Assembly: GCF_031656215.1 (NCBI RefSeq)
Contig: NZ_CP134228.1
Coordinates: 558,001 to 622,000 of the forward strand
From: Mesorhizobium koreense
GTDB taxonomy: Bacteria; Pseudomonadota; Alphaproteobacteria; Rhizobiales; Rhizobiaceae
Direction of reading: 5' to 3'
Length of the DNA stretch: 64,000 bases
The notes beneath the pieces are model-generated. The model was not told where the DNA came from and made no database searches. It worked only from the letters and a program-made list of their open reading frames with translations. This document shows, one piece after another, positions 1 to 10,929 of the stretch (the stretch's first letter is position 1; every line of letters starts with the position of its first letter). The position numbers and the translations under genes are program-made.

Positions 1-434
1 TTGTCGGAGGAAACGATGGTCGTGTCCGCACCCGCCTCGCAAGCAAGCCTGGAATAGGTAGCGATCAGATCGTCGGCCTCGAAGCCTTCCATTTCGATGC
101 AGGGCAGGCCGAAGGCACGGGTGGCGTGCCGGATCAGCCCGAATTGCGGGATCAAATCCTCCGGCGGCTCCGAGCGGTTTGCCTTGTATTCAGGGAAAAG
201 CTCGTTGCGGAATGTCTTCGAGGAATAGTCGAAGATGACGGCGAAATGGGTCGGCGTCACGCCGACGGAAGTGTCGCGCGCATCGCGCAAGAGCTTCCAC
301 AGCATGTTGCAGAAGCCGGCCACCGCGCCCACCGGCAGCCCGTCGGATTTGCGGGTGAGCGGCGGCAACGCATGATAAGCGCGGAAGATGTAGCCGGACC
401 CGTCGACAAGGAAGAGGTGATCGCCTTTCTTCAT
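1..434 (-). CDS. polA: DNA polymerase I, N-terminal part (runs off the window)
   Basis: The reverse strand from position 434 reads an open frame beginning MKKGDHLFLVDGSGYIFRA and leaving the window at position 1, so only about 144 residues are visible. It matches the 5'-3' exonuclease (FEN) domain that opens DNA polymerase I. The LVDGSG acidic motif, the FDYSSKTFRNELFPEYKANR stretch of metal and DNA ligands, and the EADDLIAT motif are all present. The polymerase repairs DNA and removes Okazaki primers. It is transcribed leftward with no gene directly upstream, and a candidate small RNA on the other strand lies behind its start. The product is certain; the C-terminal two thirds cannot be assessed. 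Confidence 0.93.
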   Translation of the reverse strand, partial: MKKGDHLFLVDGSGYIFRAYHALPPLTRKSDGLPVGAVAGFCNMLWKLLRDARDTSVGVTPTHFAVIFDYSSKTFRNELFPEYKANRSEPPEDLIPQFGLIRHATRAFGLPCIEMEGFEADDLIATYSRLACEAGADTTIVSSD

Positions 435-591
435 GGACTACCGGTAACCCGTGCCACCAGACCTGTCCATGGCAAAGGCGCCTGGTGCGGGCGAGGCTTA
501 TTTCTCCTGACAAGGCGCCATCACGAGCATGTTACAAACTTGTAATTTTCGTGCCCTTGAATCGCCATCATCCGGAGACCAGATAGAACGC

Positions 592-733
592 ATCGGCAAT
601 TAACGCCGAGTTCGGTCAAGGCTCGTCCCCCGCCTAACCGGACATTGCGGCAGCCTCATCCCCCTCTCCGGGCTGCCGCATCGTTTCGAGTAAGGCCGCC
701 GTGGTTCCCCCTCCACCACGGCGGCACTTTTTT
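592..733 (+). ncRNA. candidate small RNA with three C-rich hairpin loops
   Basis: Three hairpins follow one another on the plus strand. The first pairs 611-616 with 637-642 around a loop containing TCCCCC. The second pairs 647-655 with 671-679 around a loop with TCCCCCTCTCC. The third pairs 695-704 with 716-725 around a loop with TTCCCCCTCC and ends in six Ts (728-733). No plus-strand gene precedes this terminator. Short RNAs of about 140 nt with repeated CCCC/CCTCC loops that pair with Shine-Dalgarno sequences are known in Rhizobiales (the alpha-r families). A weak promoter (TTGAAT at 557-562, AGATAG at 581-586) would start it near 592. The 5' end is a guess. Confidence 0.5.
695..733 (+). 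terminator. Rho-independent terminator
   Basis: A perfect 10-bp GC stem (695-704 with 716-725) with an 11-base loop is followed by AC and six Ts. The T-run lies on the plus strand only, so it does not serve the leftward quiC gene. It is the 3' end of the candidate small RNA. Confidence 0.7.
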
Positions 734-780
734 GTCCAAGACCTCCTGCGCATTGTCCCCAAAGACCGGCCTCACGCTGC

Positions 781-2676
781 TTACAGCGTCTTCGGCATGC
801 CCTTCGGCAGCATTGCGCGTTTCTGGGCGGCGATGCGGAAGGGGGCGTTGGGGCCGCCATAGCCGGCATAGTTGTCGCGGCGCTCGATGATTTCGAAGAA
901 GAAGCCTTCGCCGAAATTGCGGCTGTAGAACTGGAAGAACTCGCCGCCCTCGTCACGGTCGTAGAGGATGTTCGCCTTGCGCAGCCTGTCGACCAGTTCC
1001 GGCGCGATATCGAAGCGGGCCTCGAGATCGTCATAGTAGTTGGGCGATATCTCCAGCGACCGGAAACCAAGCTGGGCAAGTCGCGCGGCGGTTTCGAGAA
1101 TATCGTCGGTGGCAAAGGCGATGTGCTGGACGCTGGAGCCGAAGCTCTCGGCGACGAAATGTCCGGCAAGCGTCTTGCGGCTCTCCGCGCCGTTGAGCGT
1201 CAGCCGCAGCCGCCCGTCGGGGCTCTCGACCACCTGGCTGCGCACCAATCCGGCCGGATCGACGACATCGACCATCGGCTGCTTCGACGTCTCGAAGATC
1301 GCGGTATAGAAGAGCAGCCAGGTCAGCATCTCCTCATAGTTCATCGTCTGGGCGACATGGTCGATCCCGACCAGCCTCGCCTCGTGTGAGCCGACCTGTT
1401 CCACGGGCTCGAACTCGACATTCCAGACATCGGCAAGTGCGTCGTCGATGAAGTAGATCACGCCTCCGCCGACGCCCCTGATCGCGGGGATGGAAAGCTC
1501 GCCCGCGCCGCGCTGCTCGGCAAAAGTCTCGGCGCCGAGCGCCCTTGCGCGCGCCACCGTCGCGGCCGCATCCGCCACATGCAGGCCGAGCGCATAGGCG
1601 TTGGTGCCATGGACGAGATAGGAGGAATGGGCAAAACCCTCCTGGCTTGTGTTGACGACGATGTTGATGCCGCCCGCCTTGCCCTGGCGCCAGACCGCGA
1701 CATCGCGGTTACGATGCTCGGCGGCCAACGAGAAGCCCATGGTGGAGAGCAGCGCGCCGAGTTCCTCCGCCTCCGTCTCGTTCGCTGCGAACTCGACAAA
1801 CTCGACGCCTTCGACAGCAATGCGGTCCGGCATATCGGGAACCTCGATCCGGATGCCTGGCTCCTCGCGCCTGACCCGATCCATCAACGCGACCAGCGAG
1901 CGGCGGCCGTCGACCGCGATCGAGCGCGGTGAACCGCCACGGAACTGGTCGTTGAAGATCTCCAGCGACAGCGGCCCGCGATAACCGGTCGCCGCCACCG
2001 CGCGCATGAAGTCGACGACCGGCAAATCGCCTTCGCCCGGCATGTTGCGGAAATGGCGGCTCCAGTAGAGCAGATCCATGGCGATCAGCGGCGCGTCGGC
2101 AAGCTGCACGATGAAGATACGGTCGCCGGGAATGGCGCGGATCGTCTCGACATCGATCTTCCGCGCCAGCGTATGGAAACTGTCGAGGATCAGCCCGACC
2201 GAGGGATGATCGGCACGCCGCACGATCTCCCAGGCATCGCGGTGGTCGTTGATGTGGCGACCCCAGGCCAGCGCCTCGTAGCCGACGCGAAGACCGCGCC
2301 TCGCGGCCCGCTCGCCGAGCTCGGCGAAGTCCGCCGCCGCCCGGTCGATGCCGCCGAGCGCCAGCGGCGAGACGTTGGAGCAGATAAGCATCAGGTCGGT
2401 GCCGAGCTCGCCCATCACGTCGAACTTGCGCTCGGCGCGGTCGAACGCCTTCGCCCGCTGCGGTTCCGGCATACCCTCGAAATCGCGGAAAGGCTGGAAC
2501 AGCGTGATCTCCAGCCCATGGTCCCGGACCATGCGGCCAACTTCGGCCGGCGGCCCGTCGAAGGCGAGGAAGTCCGTCTCGAAGATCTCCACCCCGTCAA
2601 AGCCGGCACCTGCGATCGCCGCGAGCTTCTCGCGGAAGTCGCCGCTGATCGACACCGTCGCTATCGAGGTCTTCAC
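781..2676 (-). CDS. quiC: 3-dehydroshikimate dehydratase with C-terminal HPPD-like domain
   Basis: This 631-residue protein converts 3-dehydroshikimate to protocatechuate, the exit step of quinate and shikimate catabolism. Residues 1-270 form a sugar-phosphate-isomerase-like TIM barrel. The four metal ligands known from Pseudomonas QuiC1 sit at the same numbers: E134 (GYEALAW), D165 (LDSFH), Q191 and E239 (SLEIFND). Residues 285-625 are a vicinal-oxygen-chelate region like hydroxyphenylpyruvate dioxygenase, ending GFFFEIIERRDNYAGYGGPN. Length and two-domain layout fit the bacterial QuiC type. The start is GTG at 2676, preceded by GAGAGGA. The gene is divergent from the shikimate dehydrogenase locus, and a 15-bp motif at 2705-2719 is shared with the TetR promoter. 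Confidence 0.9.
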   Translation of the reverse strand: MKTSIATVSISGDFREKLAAIAGAGFDGVEIFETDFLAFDGPPAEVGRMVRDHGLEITLFQPFRDFEGMPEPQRAKAFDRAERKFDVMGELGTDLMLICSNVSPLALGGIDRAAADFAELGERAARRGLRVGYEALAWGRHINDHRDAWEIVRRADHPSVGLILDSFHTLARKIDVETIRAIPGDRIFIVQLADAPLIAMDLLYWSRHFRNMPGEGDLPVVDFMRAVAATGYRGPLSLEIFNDQFRGGSPRSIAVDGRRSLVALMDRVRREEPGIRIEVPDMPDRIAVEGVEFVEFAANETEAEELGALLSTMGFSLAAEHRNRDVAVWRQGKAGGINIVVNTSQEGFAHSSYLVHGTNAYALGLHVADAAATVARARALGAETFAEQRGAGELSIPAIRGVGGGVIYFIDDALADVWNVEFEPVEQVGSHEARLVGIDHVAQTMNYEEMLTWLLFYTAIFETSKQPMVDVVDPAGLVRSQVVESPDGRLRLTLNGAESRKTLAGHFVAESFGSSVQHIAFATDDILETAARLAQLGFRSLEISPNYYDDLEARFDIAPELVDRLRKANILYDRDEGGEFFQFYSRNFGEGFFFEIIERRDNYAGYGGPNAPFRIAAQKRAMLPKGMPKTL

Positions 2677-2704
2677 GCCGCTTGTCCTCTCAACGACATA
2701 AACG

Positions 2705-2719
2705 AACCAGTTCGTACAT
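2705..2719. promoter_or_regulatory. putative TetR operator, copy 1 (quiC promoter)
   Basis: The 15-mer AACCAGTTCGTACAT lies 29 bases upstream of the quiC start codon and recurs exactly at 3551-3565 upstream of the tetR start. Its core CGAACCAGTTCG is nearly palindromic. A perfect 15-base repeat confined to the two promoters beside a TetR gene suggests its operator; this is inference. Confidence 0.55.
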
Positions 2720-2826
2720 TATTACTAAGAGAAGGGAGAGGCAATGGCTGCCAACCGAGACAGCGAACAGGGGCGGCGAAGCGGGTTCGAACTACGGAAA
2801 GTCGCCCGGTCGAACGGAGCGGACGT

Positions 2827-3510
2827 TCAGCCGAGTTTCTCGTTGCGTGTCACGAAACGCAGCACCATGTCGACGACATTGCCGCGCAGCGTTTCCAGAT
2901 TACCCTCGGCGGCGAGGTCGCGCCCGAAAATCTTGGAGAAGGTCGCCCGGTTGGAGACGTTGAAGAAGCAGAGCGCGCTGACCTGCCAATGAAGCTCCAG
3001 CGGGTCCAGGCCTTCGCGGAAGACCCCTTCGGCCACGCCGCGAGAATAGATCTCGGCGATATGGTCGATGGCACGGGCATTCAGTTCGCGGATCACGCCG
3101 GACCGGTCGAGATATTCCCCATGATGGATGTTCTCGATCATCACCATGCGGATGAATTCCTCATGGCTCTGGTGATGGTCGAAGGTGAATTCGACAAGCC
3201 GGCGCAGCGCCTCGATGGGGGGCAGGCCCTTGGTGTCCAGCTTCGCTTCGCCCTCGCGCACCAGCCGATAGGCATTCTCCAGCGCGGCGACGTAGAGGCT
3301 CTCCTTGTCGTCGAAATAATAGTAGATCATCCGCTTGCTGGCGCGGGTGCGCGCGGCGATCTCATCGATGCGGGCGCCTGAAAGGCCGTTCAGCGCGAAC
3401 TCCTCGGAGGCTATCTCGAGTATGTTCCGCCGCGTTCCCTCGCGATCGTAGCTGCGTGTCGCGCCGCTTCCCGAACCGCTTCCGCCCTTGGGCCTGGCCT
3501 TCTCGTTCAT
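2827..3510 (-). CDS. TetR-family transcriptional regulator
   Basis: A 227-residue protein with a typical TetR helix-turn-helix near residues 25-72 (EEFALNGLSGARIDEIA, then RMIYYYFDDKESLY) and a helical C-terminal ligand domain, which is not conserved enough to name a ligand. The first 24 residues are a basic, Gly/Ser-rich tail. It lies between quiC and the shikimate dehydrogenase/TRAP operon, so it probably senses a hydroaromatic acid or a downstream metabolite and represses quiC and its own gene through the shared 15-mer. The ATG at 3510 is the natural start. The family is clear; the regulated genes are inferred from position and the repeated site. Confidence 0.87.
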   Translation of the reverse strand: MNEKARPKGGSGSGSGATRSYDREGTRRNILEIASEEFALNGLSGARIDEIAARTRASKRMIYYYFDDKESLYVAALENAYRLVREGEAKLDTKGLPPIEALRRLVEFTFDHHQSHEEFIRMVMIENIHHGEYLDRSGVIRELNARAIDHIAEIYSRGVAEGVFREGLDPLELHWQVSALCFFNVSNRATFSKIFGRDLAAEGNLETLRGNVVDMVLRFVTRNEKLG

Positions 3511-3550
3511 AGGCTTAACTCTTCGCTGTGGCGGTTCGATTGACAGAACT

Positions 3551-3565
3551 AACCAGTTCGTACAT
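3551..3565. promoter_or_regulatory. putative TetR operator, copy 2 (tetR/aroE intergenic)
   Basis: This is a second exact copy of AACCAGTTCGTACAT, in the 138-base gap between the divergent tetR and shikimate dehydrogenase genes. From here a repressor could control both directions. Confidence 0.55.
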
Positions 3566-3648
3566 CATGTTTCGGCTTCGCGGATCATATACCGGTCTCG
3601 GTCCGCCGAAGACAAGTACGGCACAAAACGCCGATCGGGGAGGGTCCG

Positions 3649-4560
3649 GTGGACGAGTTCAGGGAGATGGCGATCGAGCGTCTGCGCACGCTTGCCCGAC
3701 AAGGCGCGCCGGTCGCTGTCGGCGGCAACGCCGTCCTCGTCGGGCTCGCCGGTCGCGGCATACAGGCTTCCCGGTCGCCGATCATGCACGAGCGCGAGGG
3801 TGCGCGGCTCGGAATCCCCTTCCGATATGTGCTGATCGATTTCGACACGCTCGGCCTGAAGGATTCCGGCATCGCCGCGGTGGTTCGCGCTGCGGCGGAA
3901 TTGGGTTTCGCCGGTCTGAACATAACACATCCCTTCAAGCAGACCGTGATCCCGGCGCTGAACGAACTCTCGCCGGAGGCCGAATCGATCGGTGCGGTGA
4001 ATACTGTGGTGATACGGGACGGGCGATGCGTCGGCCACAATACCGATAGCTGGGGTTTCGCGGAGAGCCTGCGGCAGGCCCGGCCAGCGCTTCCCATCGA
4101 GCGCGTCGTGCAGTTCGGCGCCGGCGGGGCAGGTGCCGCGGTCGCGCACGCACTCGACGGTCTCGGCGTCGGCGAACTCGCCATCGTCGACCAGTCGCCG
4201 GAACGCGCCGAGGCGCTGGCCACCCGGCTCGGGCAACGCTCGAGCCGTATCTTCAAGGCGTCGCAAGCCGTCGAAGAAAAGATCGGATGGGCACAGGGCA
4301 TCGTCAACGCGACGCCGGTAGGGATGGCGAACTATCCGGGCACGCCCTTTTCGACCGGCCTTCTGTCCGCCCGGCACTGGGTAGCTGACATCGTCTACTT
4401 CCCGGAAGACACGGAATTGTTGCGCGCCGCGCGGGAGGTCGGCTGCCGGAGCGTGCCCGGTTCGGGGATGGCGGTCTATCAGGCGGTCCGGGCTTTCGAG
4501 CTGTTCACCGGCGCGCGGCCGGACGTTGCCGCAATGACGGAGCATTTCCGCGCGGCCTGA
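3649..4560 (+). CDS. aroE: shikimate/quinate dehydrogenase (AroE family)
   Basis: A 303-residue NAD(P)-dependent dehydrogenase interconverting shikimate and dehydroshikimate (or quinate and dehydroquinate). The substrate domain carries SRSPIMHE, catalytic K97 in NITHPFKQT and D133 in GHNTDSWGF. The nucleotide domain has GAGGAG at 157-162, then VNATPVGM. The start is GTG at 3649 behind CGGGGAGGG; about 25 residues precede the usual AroE start, and an internal ATG at 3667 is possible. It heads a rightward run with a TRAP importer and a dehydroquinase, so a catabolic role (QuiB-like) is more likely than the biosynthetic AroE. Cofactor preference cannot be read with confidence. Confidence 0.88.
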   Translation: MDEFREMAIERLRTLARQGAPVAVGGNAVLVGLAGRGIQASRSPIMHEREGARLGIPFRYVLIDFDTLGLKDSGIAAVVRAAAELGFAGLNITHPFKQTVIPALNELSPEAESIGAVNTVVIRDGRCVGHNTDSWGFAESLRQARPALPIERVVQFGAGGAGAAVAHALDGLGVGELAIVDQSPERAEALATRLGQRSSRIFKASQAVEEKIGWAQGIVNATPVGMANYPGTPFSTGLLSARHWVADIVYFPEDTELLRAAREVGCRSVPGSGMAVYQAVRAFELFTGARPDVAAMTEHFRAA

Positions 4561-4622
4561 GACATCAACGCGCCTCGGCGCATTCACCGGAGCATTGCTC
4601 CAAGCATGGGAGGAAAAAGACA

Positions 4623-5609
4623 ATGAAACTCAACCTGACACGCAGGCAGACGCTCGTAGCAGGCGGCCTTCTGGCAGCTTCGACCGCGCTTCCGGCGCTC
4701 GCGGCGGACAAGCCGAAACTGCGCTTCTCGGCCGTCTTCTCCGACCAGGACATCAGGGCGGAGATGATGAAAAAATTCTCCGACGCCATAAAGGACGATT
4801 TCGACTACGAAGGCTATTATGGCGGCACGCTGTTCAAGCAGGGCACCGAACTGGTCGCGCTGCAGCGCGGCAATCTGGAGATGAGCAATATCGCGCCCCA
4901 GGACTTCTCCAAGCAGATGCCCGAATGGTCGATCGTCACCGCCGCCTATGTCTTCCGCGACACTGATCATCTGAAGAAATTCTTCGCCAGCGAAATGGGC
5001 CAGGACCTCAAGAAGAAGACTGAGGAACAATTGCATGTGCGCGTGCTCGGACCGACCTATTTCGGCGTCCGCCAGGTTGGACTGAAGCCCGACAAGAAGA
5101 TCGATAAGCCCGCCGACATGGCCGGTATCAAGCTTCGCATGCCGGGCGGGGAAGCCTGGCAGTTCCTCGGCAAATCGCTCGGCGCGAACCCTGTCGCGAT
5201 GGCCTATGCGGAGGTCTATACCGGCCTGCAGACGGGTGCGATCGACGGGCAGGACAACCCGCTCCCCAACGTCCAGAACATGAAGTTCTATGAAGTGATG
5301 TCGCAGATCGTGCTGACCTCGCATCTGGTCGGCTTCGACCTTCTGACTGTTTCCAGCAAGACCTGGAACGCCATGTCGCCCGAACTGCAGAAGAAATTCC
5401 AGAAGGCCGCAGACGACGCCATCGACTGGAGCACCGGTCAGCATCTCGCGCGCGAGAAGGAACTGGCTTCCTCCTTCGAGAAAAAGGGCCTGAAGATCTA
5501 CAAGCCGGACGTGGACGCCTTCCGCGAATATGCGCAGAAGATGTATCTCGCCTCGGATCTCGCCAAATCCTGGCCGGCGGGCATGCTCGACAAGATCAAC
5601 GCGCTCTAG
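4623..5609 (+). CDS. dctP: TRAP transporter substrate-binding protein (DctP)
   Basis: A 328-residue periplasmic receptor of a tripartite ATP-independent importer. The N-terminus has a twin-arginine-like signal (NLTRRQTLVAGG) with likely cleavage after ALA near residue 27. The family core follows, including GIKLRMPGGEAW around residue 175, whose Arg normally salt-bridges a substrate carboxylate, and AYAEVYTGLQTGAIDGQDNP. The ribosome site GGGAGG lies just upstream. With DctQ and DctM downstream and dehydrogenase and dehydroquinase genes on both sides, it is inferred to bind quinate, shikimate or a related hydroxy acid. The receptor fold is certain, the ligand is not. Confidence 0.92.
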   Translation: MKLNLTRRQTLVAGGLLAASTALPALAADKPKLRFSAVFSDQDIRAEMMKKFSDAIKDDFDYEGYYGGTLFKQGTELVALQRGNLEMSNIAPQDFSKQMPEWSIVTAAYVFRDTDHLKKFFASEMGQDLKKKTEEQLHVRVLGPTYFGVRQVGLKPDKKIDKPADMAGIKLRMPGGEAWQFLGKSLGANPVAMAYAEVYTGLQTGAIDGQDNPLPNVQNMKFYEVMSQIVLTSHLVGFDLLTVSSKTWNAMSPELQKKFQKAADDAIDWSTGQHLAREKELASSFEKKGLKIYKPDVDAFREYAQKMYLASDLAKSWPAGMLDKINAL

Positions 5610-5725
5610 GGCGATCAGGCCGGAGGGATTAACCTTTAGGGAATCATCCTTTCCGGCCCCCTTCTTCCGGGCCGGCGCTCATTGCCAGTCCGCGCATACC
5701 CTTAATCCGATCGCGGAGAACGACG

Positions 5726-6244
5726 ATGAACCCCCGAGCGCGCCGGTTCGGCTCCCGGCTCTACAAATATGGTGAATTCATCCTCACCGCCATGCTGGCA
5801 GTGATGTTCTTCGCTTTCCTGTTCCAGATTGCCGCTCGCTACCTCTTCGACTGGCCGACGGGATGGACCAACGAACTCTCCGCCATCCTGTGGATCTGGC
5901 TGGTTCTGTGGGGCGCGTCCTTCGTGGTGACCGAGCAGGAGGAAATGCGCTTCGATCTGATCTATGCCGCCGTCGGCCCGAAGGTGCGTCGCGTCATGTT
6001 CCTCGTTTCCGCCGCCGCGCTCCTCGTGCTCTACGGGATGTCCTTTCCGGCGATCGTCAGCTACGTCACTTTCATGAAGGTTGAAAGCAGCGCTTATATG
6101 GGCATCCGCTTCGACTGGCTCTATTCCATCTATATCGTCTTCGTCATCGCCATCATCGTGCGCTATCTGTGGCTCGGCTGGCAGGCCCTCCGGGGCAAGG
6201 CGCCGGAGGAGTTCGATCCCACGCAGGCGGGGTCGGGCCTATGA
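5726..6244 (+). CDS. dctQ: TRAP transporter small permease (DctQ)
   Basis: A 172-residue membrane protein with four predicted helices (roughly residues 15-38, 47-70, 88-110 and 128-152). It carries the DctQ signature FLFQIAARYLF followed by WTNELSAILWIWLVLWGAS. It pairs with the large DctM permease in sodium-coupled import. The start ATG follows CGGAGAACGACG. The last bases overlap the dctM start as ATGA, so the two subunits are translationally coupled. The preceding 116 bases hold no further gene. Confidence 0.92.
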   Translation: MNPRARRFGSRLYKYGEFILTAMLAVMFFAFLFQIAARYLFDWPTGWTNELSAILWIWLVLWGASFVVTEQEEMRFDLIYAAVGPKVRRVMFLVSAAALLVLYGMSFPAIVSYVTFMKVESSAYMGIRFDWLYSIYIVFVIAIIVRYLWLGWQALRGKAPEEFDPTQAGSGL

Positions 6245-7545
6245 GCTTCGCCGACCCCTTCCTCATCACGATCTTCGCGGTCACGGCGCTGGCGCTTCTC
6301 GGCCTGCCGATCGGGCACGCCATGATCGCCGCCTCCATCCTCTATCTGTGGATGTCGGGGCTCGACATGGGCACCGCCGCCGAACAAATCCTCAACGGGA
6401 TGTATTCCAACTACATCATCCTGGCCGTGCCGCTTTTCATCCTCGCCGCCGAACTCATGAATATCGGCTCGATGACCGACCGACTCATGGTGTTCTGCAA
6501 CGCGTTCGTCGGCCGTTTCCGCGGCGGGCTGGCTCAGGTCAATGTGCTGCAGTCGATCATCTTCGCCGGCATGTCCGGATCGGCCATTGCCGACGCGGCC
6601 GGGTCCGGCAAGATCATGCAGAGGCTGATGACGGCGGACGGCAAATATCCGGCAAGCTACGCGGCGGCGCTGACGGCCGCCACAGCCGTCATCGGACCGA
6701 TCATCCCGCCTTCCATCCCGATGATCGTCTATGCGCTCGTCTCCGATGCGTCGATCGGCTATCTGTTCCTAGGTGGCGTCGTGCCCGGCCTGTTGATGGC
6801 AGGCATGCAAATGGTCCTCGTCGCCATCGACGCGCGTCGCAAGGGTTTTCCCGTCGAGCCGCCGACGCCGATCAGGGAACTGCCCGGCATCACCTTGCGT
6901 GCCTTGCCCGCGCTGATGATGCCGGTCGTGCTGCTCGGCGGCATCTATACCGGCGTGACGACGCCGACCGAGGCCGCCGCCGTCGCCGCGGCCTACGCGC
7001 TCGTCATTTCAGTCGTCCTCTACCGCAGCGTCAGCTTCGCCGACTTCTACGAATCGGTCCGGTCGAGCGCGCACACCACCGCCTCTATCGGCATGCTGAT
7101 CGCCGGCGCGCTGGTCTTCAACTATGTCGTGACCGTCGAGAACATCCCGCAGCATCTCAGTGTCCTGCTTGCGAGCTGGCATCTCTCACCGACCACGTTC
7201 CTGATTCTTGTCAACGTGATCCTGCTCTTTCTCGGCTGCCTGCTTGAAGGCACCACGATCATCCTCGTCATCCTGCCCGTCTTCATCCCGACCGCGCACG
7301 CGCTCGGCATCGACCTCGTGCATTTCGGCGTGATGTGCGTGGTCAACATCATGCTCGGTCTCGTGACGCCGCCCTACGGCCTGCTTCTCTTCATCATGGT
7401 GCGCATAGCGGAAGTGCCGATGCGCGACCTAGTGCGCGACGTGCTGCCGTTCATCGGAGTAATGCTGCTGTCGCTCATCATCATCACCTTCTTCCCCGAG
7501 ACGGTGCTGTGGCTGCCGCATCTCTTCGGCTACCAGGGTAGCTGA
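6241..7545 (+). CDS. dctM: TRAP transporter large permease (DctM)
   Basis: A 434-residue, roughly 12-helix membrane subunit that carries the transport pathway of the TRAP system. Family motifs include AAELMNIGSMTDRL, the GMSGSAIADAAGSG hairpin, GPIIPPSIPMIVYA and, late in the protein, LGLVTPPYGLLLF. An ATG earlier in the frame (6169) would bury the start inside dctQ, so the ATG at 6241, overlapping the dctQ stop by four bases, is chosen. It acts with DctP and DctQ, probably for hydroaromatic acids. Confidence 0.93.
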   Translation: MSFADPFLITIFAVTALALLGLPIGHAMIAASILYLWMSGLDMGTAAEQILNGMYSNYIILAVPLFILAAELMNIGSMTDRLMVFCNAFVGRFRGGLAQVNVLQSIIFAGMSGSAIADAAGSGKIMQRLMTADGKYPASYAAALTAATAVIGPIIPPSIPMIVYALVSDASIGYLFLGGVVPGLLMAGMQMVLVAIDARRKGFPVEPPTPIRELPGITLRALPALMMPVVLLGGIYTGVTTPTEAAAVAAAYALVISVVLYRSVSFADFYESVRSSAHTTASIGMLIAGALVFNYVVTVENIPQHLSVLLASWHLSPTTFLILVNVILLFLGCLLEGTTIILVILPVFIPTAHALGIDLVHFGVMCVVNIMLGLVTPPYGLLLFIMVRIAEVPMRDLVRDVLPFIGVMLLSLIIITFFPETVLWLPHLFGYQGS

Positions 7546-7574
7546 GGCGGGGAAGCAACCGGAGTTCCGTGAAA

Positions 7575-8012
7575 ATGGCCAAGCCCATCTTTGTCCTCAA
7601 CGGACCGAACCTGAACCGCCTCGGCACGCGCGAGCCGGAAATATACGGGAAGACCACGCTGGCGGAGATCGAGACGATGTGCCGGGAAGCGGCCGGCGAG
7701 CGGCCGCTCCGGTTCCATCAGTCGAACGCCGAGCACCAGCTTGTCGACTGGGTGCATGAAGCGATCGACGAGGGCGCCGGCATCCTGATCAATCCGGCCG
7801 GCCTGAGCTTCCGCTCGATCCCGCTCCTCGATGCGCTGAAGATGTTCCCCGGCCCGATCATCGAATTCCACATATCGAATATCCACCGGCGCGAAGAAAT
7901 CTATCACCGCTCGCTGGTATCGAGCGTCGCGACCGCCGTGCTCGCGGGGCTGGGGCCGCGCGGTTATCCGATGGCCGTAAAGGCGCTGATCGGGATGGTC
8001 GAGGCCAAATAG
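7575..8012 (+). CDS. aroQ: type II 3-dehydroquinate dehydratase, divergent
   Basis: A 145-residue AroQ homologue that would interconvert dehydroquinate and dehydroshikimate, linking quinate to QuiC. The lid NGPNLNRLGTREPEIYG keeps the catalytic Arg19 and Tyr24. Asn73, Asp86 and the general-acid His99 (EFHISNIH) are also present. Two substrate-site positions differ from well-studied enzymes: the His of the usual THTS motif is Phe79 (SFRS) and the Arg after the AREEF stretch is Tyr110 (REEIY). The SNHEG motif reads SNAEH. It is probably a catabolic or substrate-shifted paralogue. GTG at 7569 is an alternative start; ATG at 7575 gives the family length. Confidence 0.85.
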   Translation: MAKPIFVLNGPNLNRLGTREPEIYGKTTLAEIETMCREAAGERPLRFHQSNAEHQLVDWVHEAIDEGAGILINPAGLSFRSIPLLDALKMFPGPIIEFHISNIHRREEIYHRSLVSSVATAVLAGLGPRGYPMAVKALIGMVEAK

Positions 8013-8138
8013 GGCCACTTAACGCACTCAGAAACAGTTTGAGAAATCGACACACCAAAGCGAAAACGTGTTCGGTAAACATCGGAGCACGGACGAAAGC
8101 CGTCTGCAGCCCGGTCTCACGGATTCTCGAACGGATCG

Positions 8139-10784
<2,646 letters not shown>

Positions 10785-10798
10785 CTAATTCTCACCGT

Positions 10799-10850
10799 GA
10801 TGGGGATGGAGTGCCCCCGATAACCGCCGAAAAGGCTGATGACTCCTGCC
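10799..10850 (+). promoter_or_regulatory. fluoride riboswitch (crcB motif)
   Basis: The sequence fits the compact fluoride aptamer: GGGGATGGAGTGCCCC (10802-10817) makes the first stem and loop, AACCGCC (10821-10827) pairs with GGC of AAAAGGCTGATGACTCC (10831-10847), and the GGAGT/ACTCC segments can form the second helix and pseudoknot. The conserved GATG and CTGATG bases are in place. It lies 80 bases upstream of crcB, the gene most often controlled by this motif; fluoride binding turns expression on. Confidence 0.88.
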
Positions 10851-10929
10851 ATGGCGCGCTGCGTCGGCGGGAGCATTGCCAACCCTCTCCGCAGCCACAA
10901 CCGATGTCGTACGGAGAGGAGAAGTGCGG

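Noticed and set aside
190-513. Minus-strand frame of 107 codons at the left edge
   Set aside because: Out of frame with the clear polA reading frame on the same strand, and Arg/His-rich.
647-733. Hairpins at 647-733 as the quiC terminator
   Set aside because: The T-run follows the stem only on the plus strand, opposite to quiC transcription.
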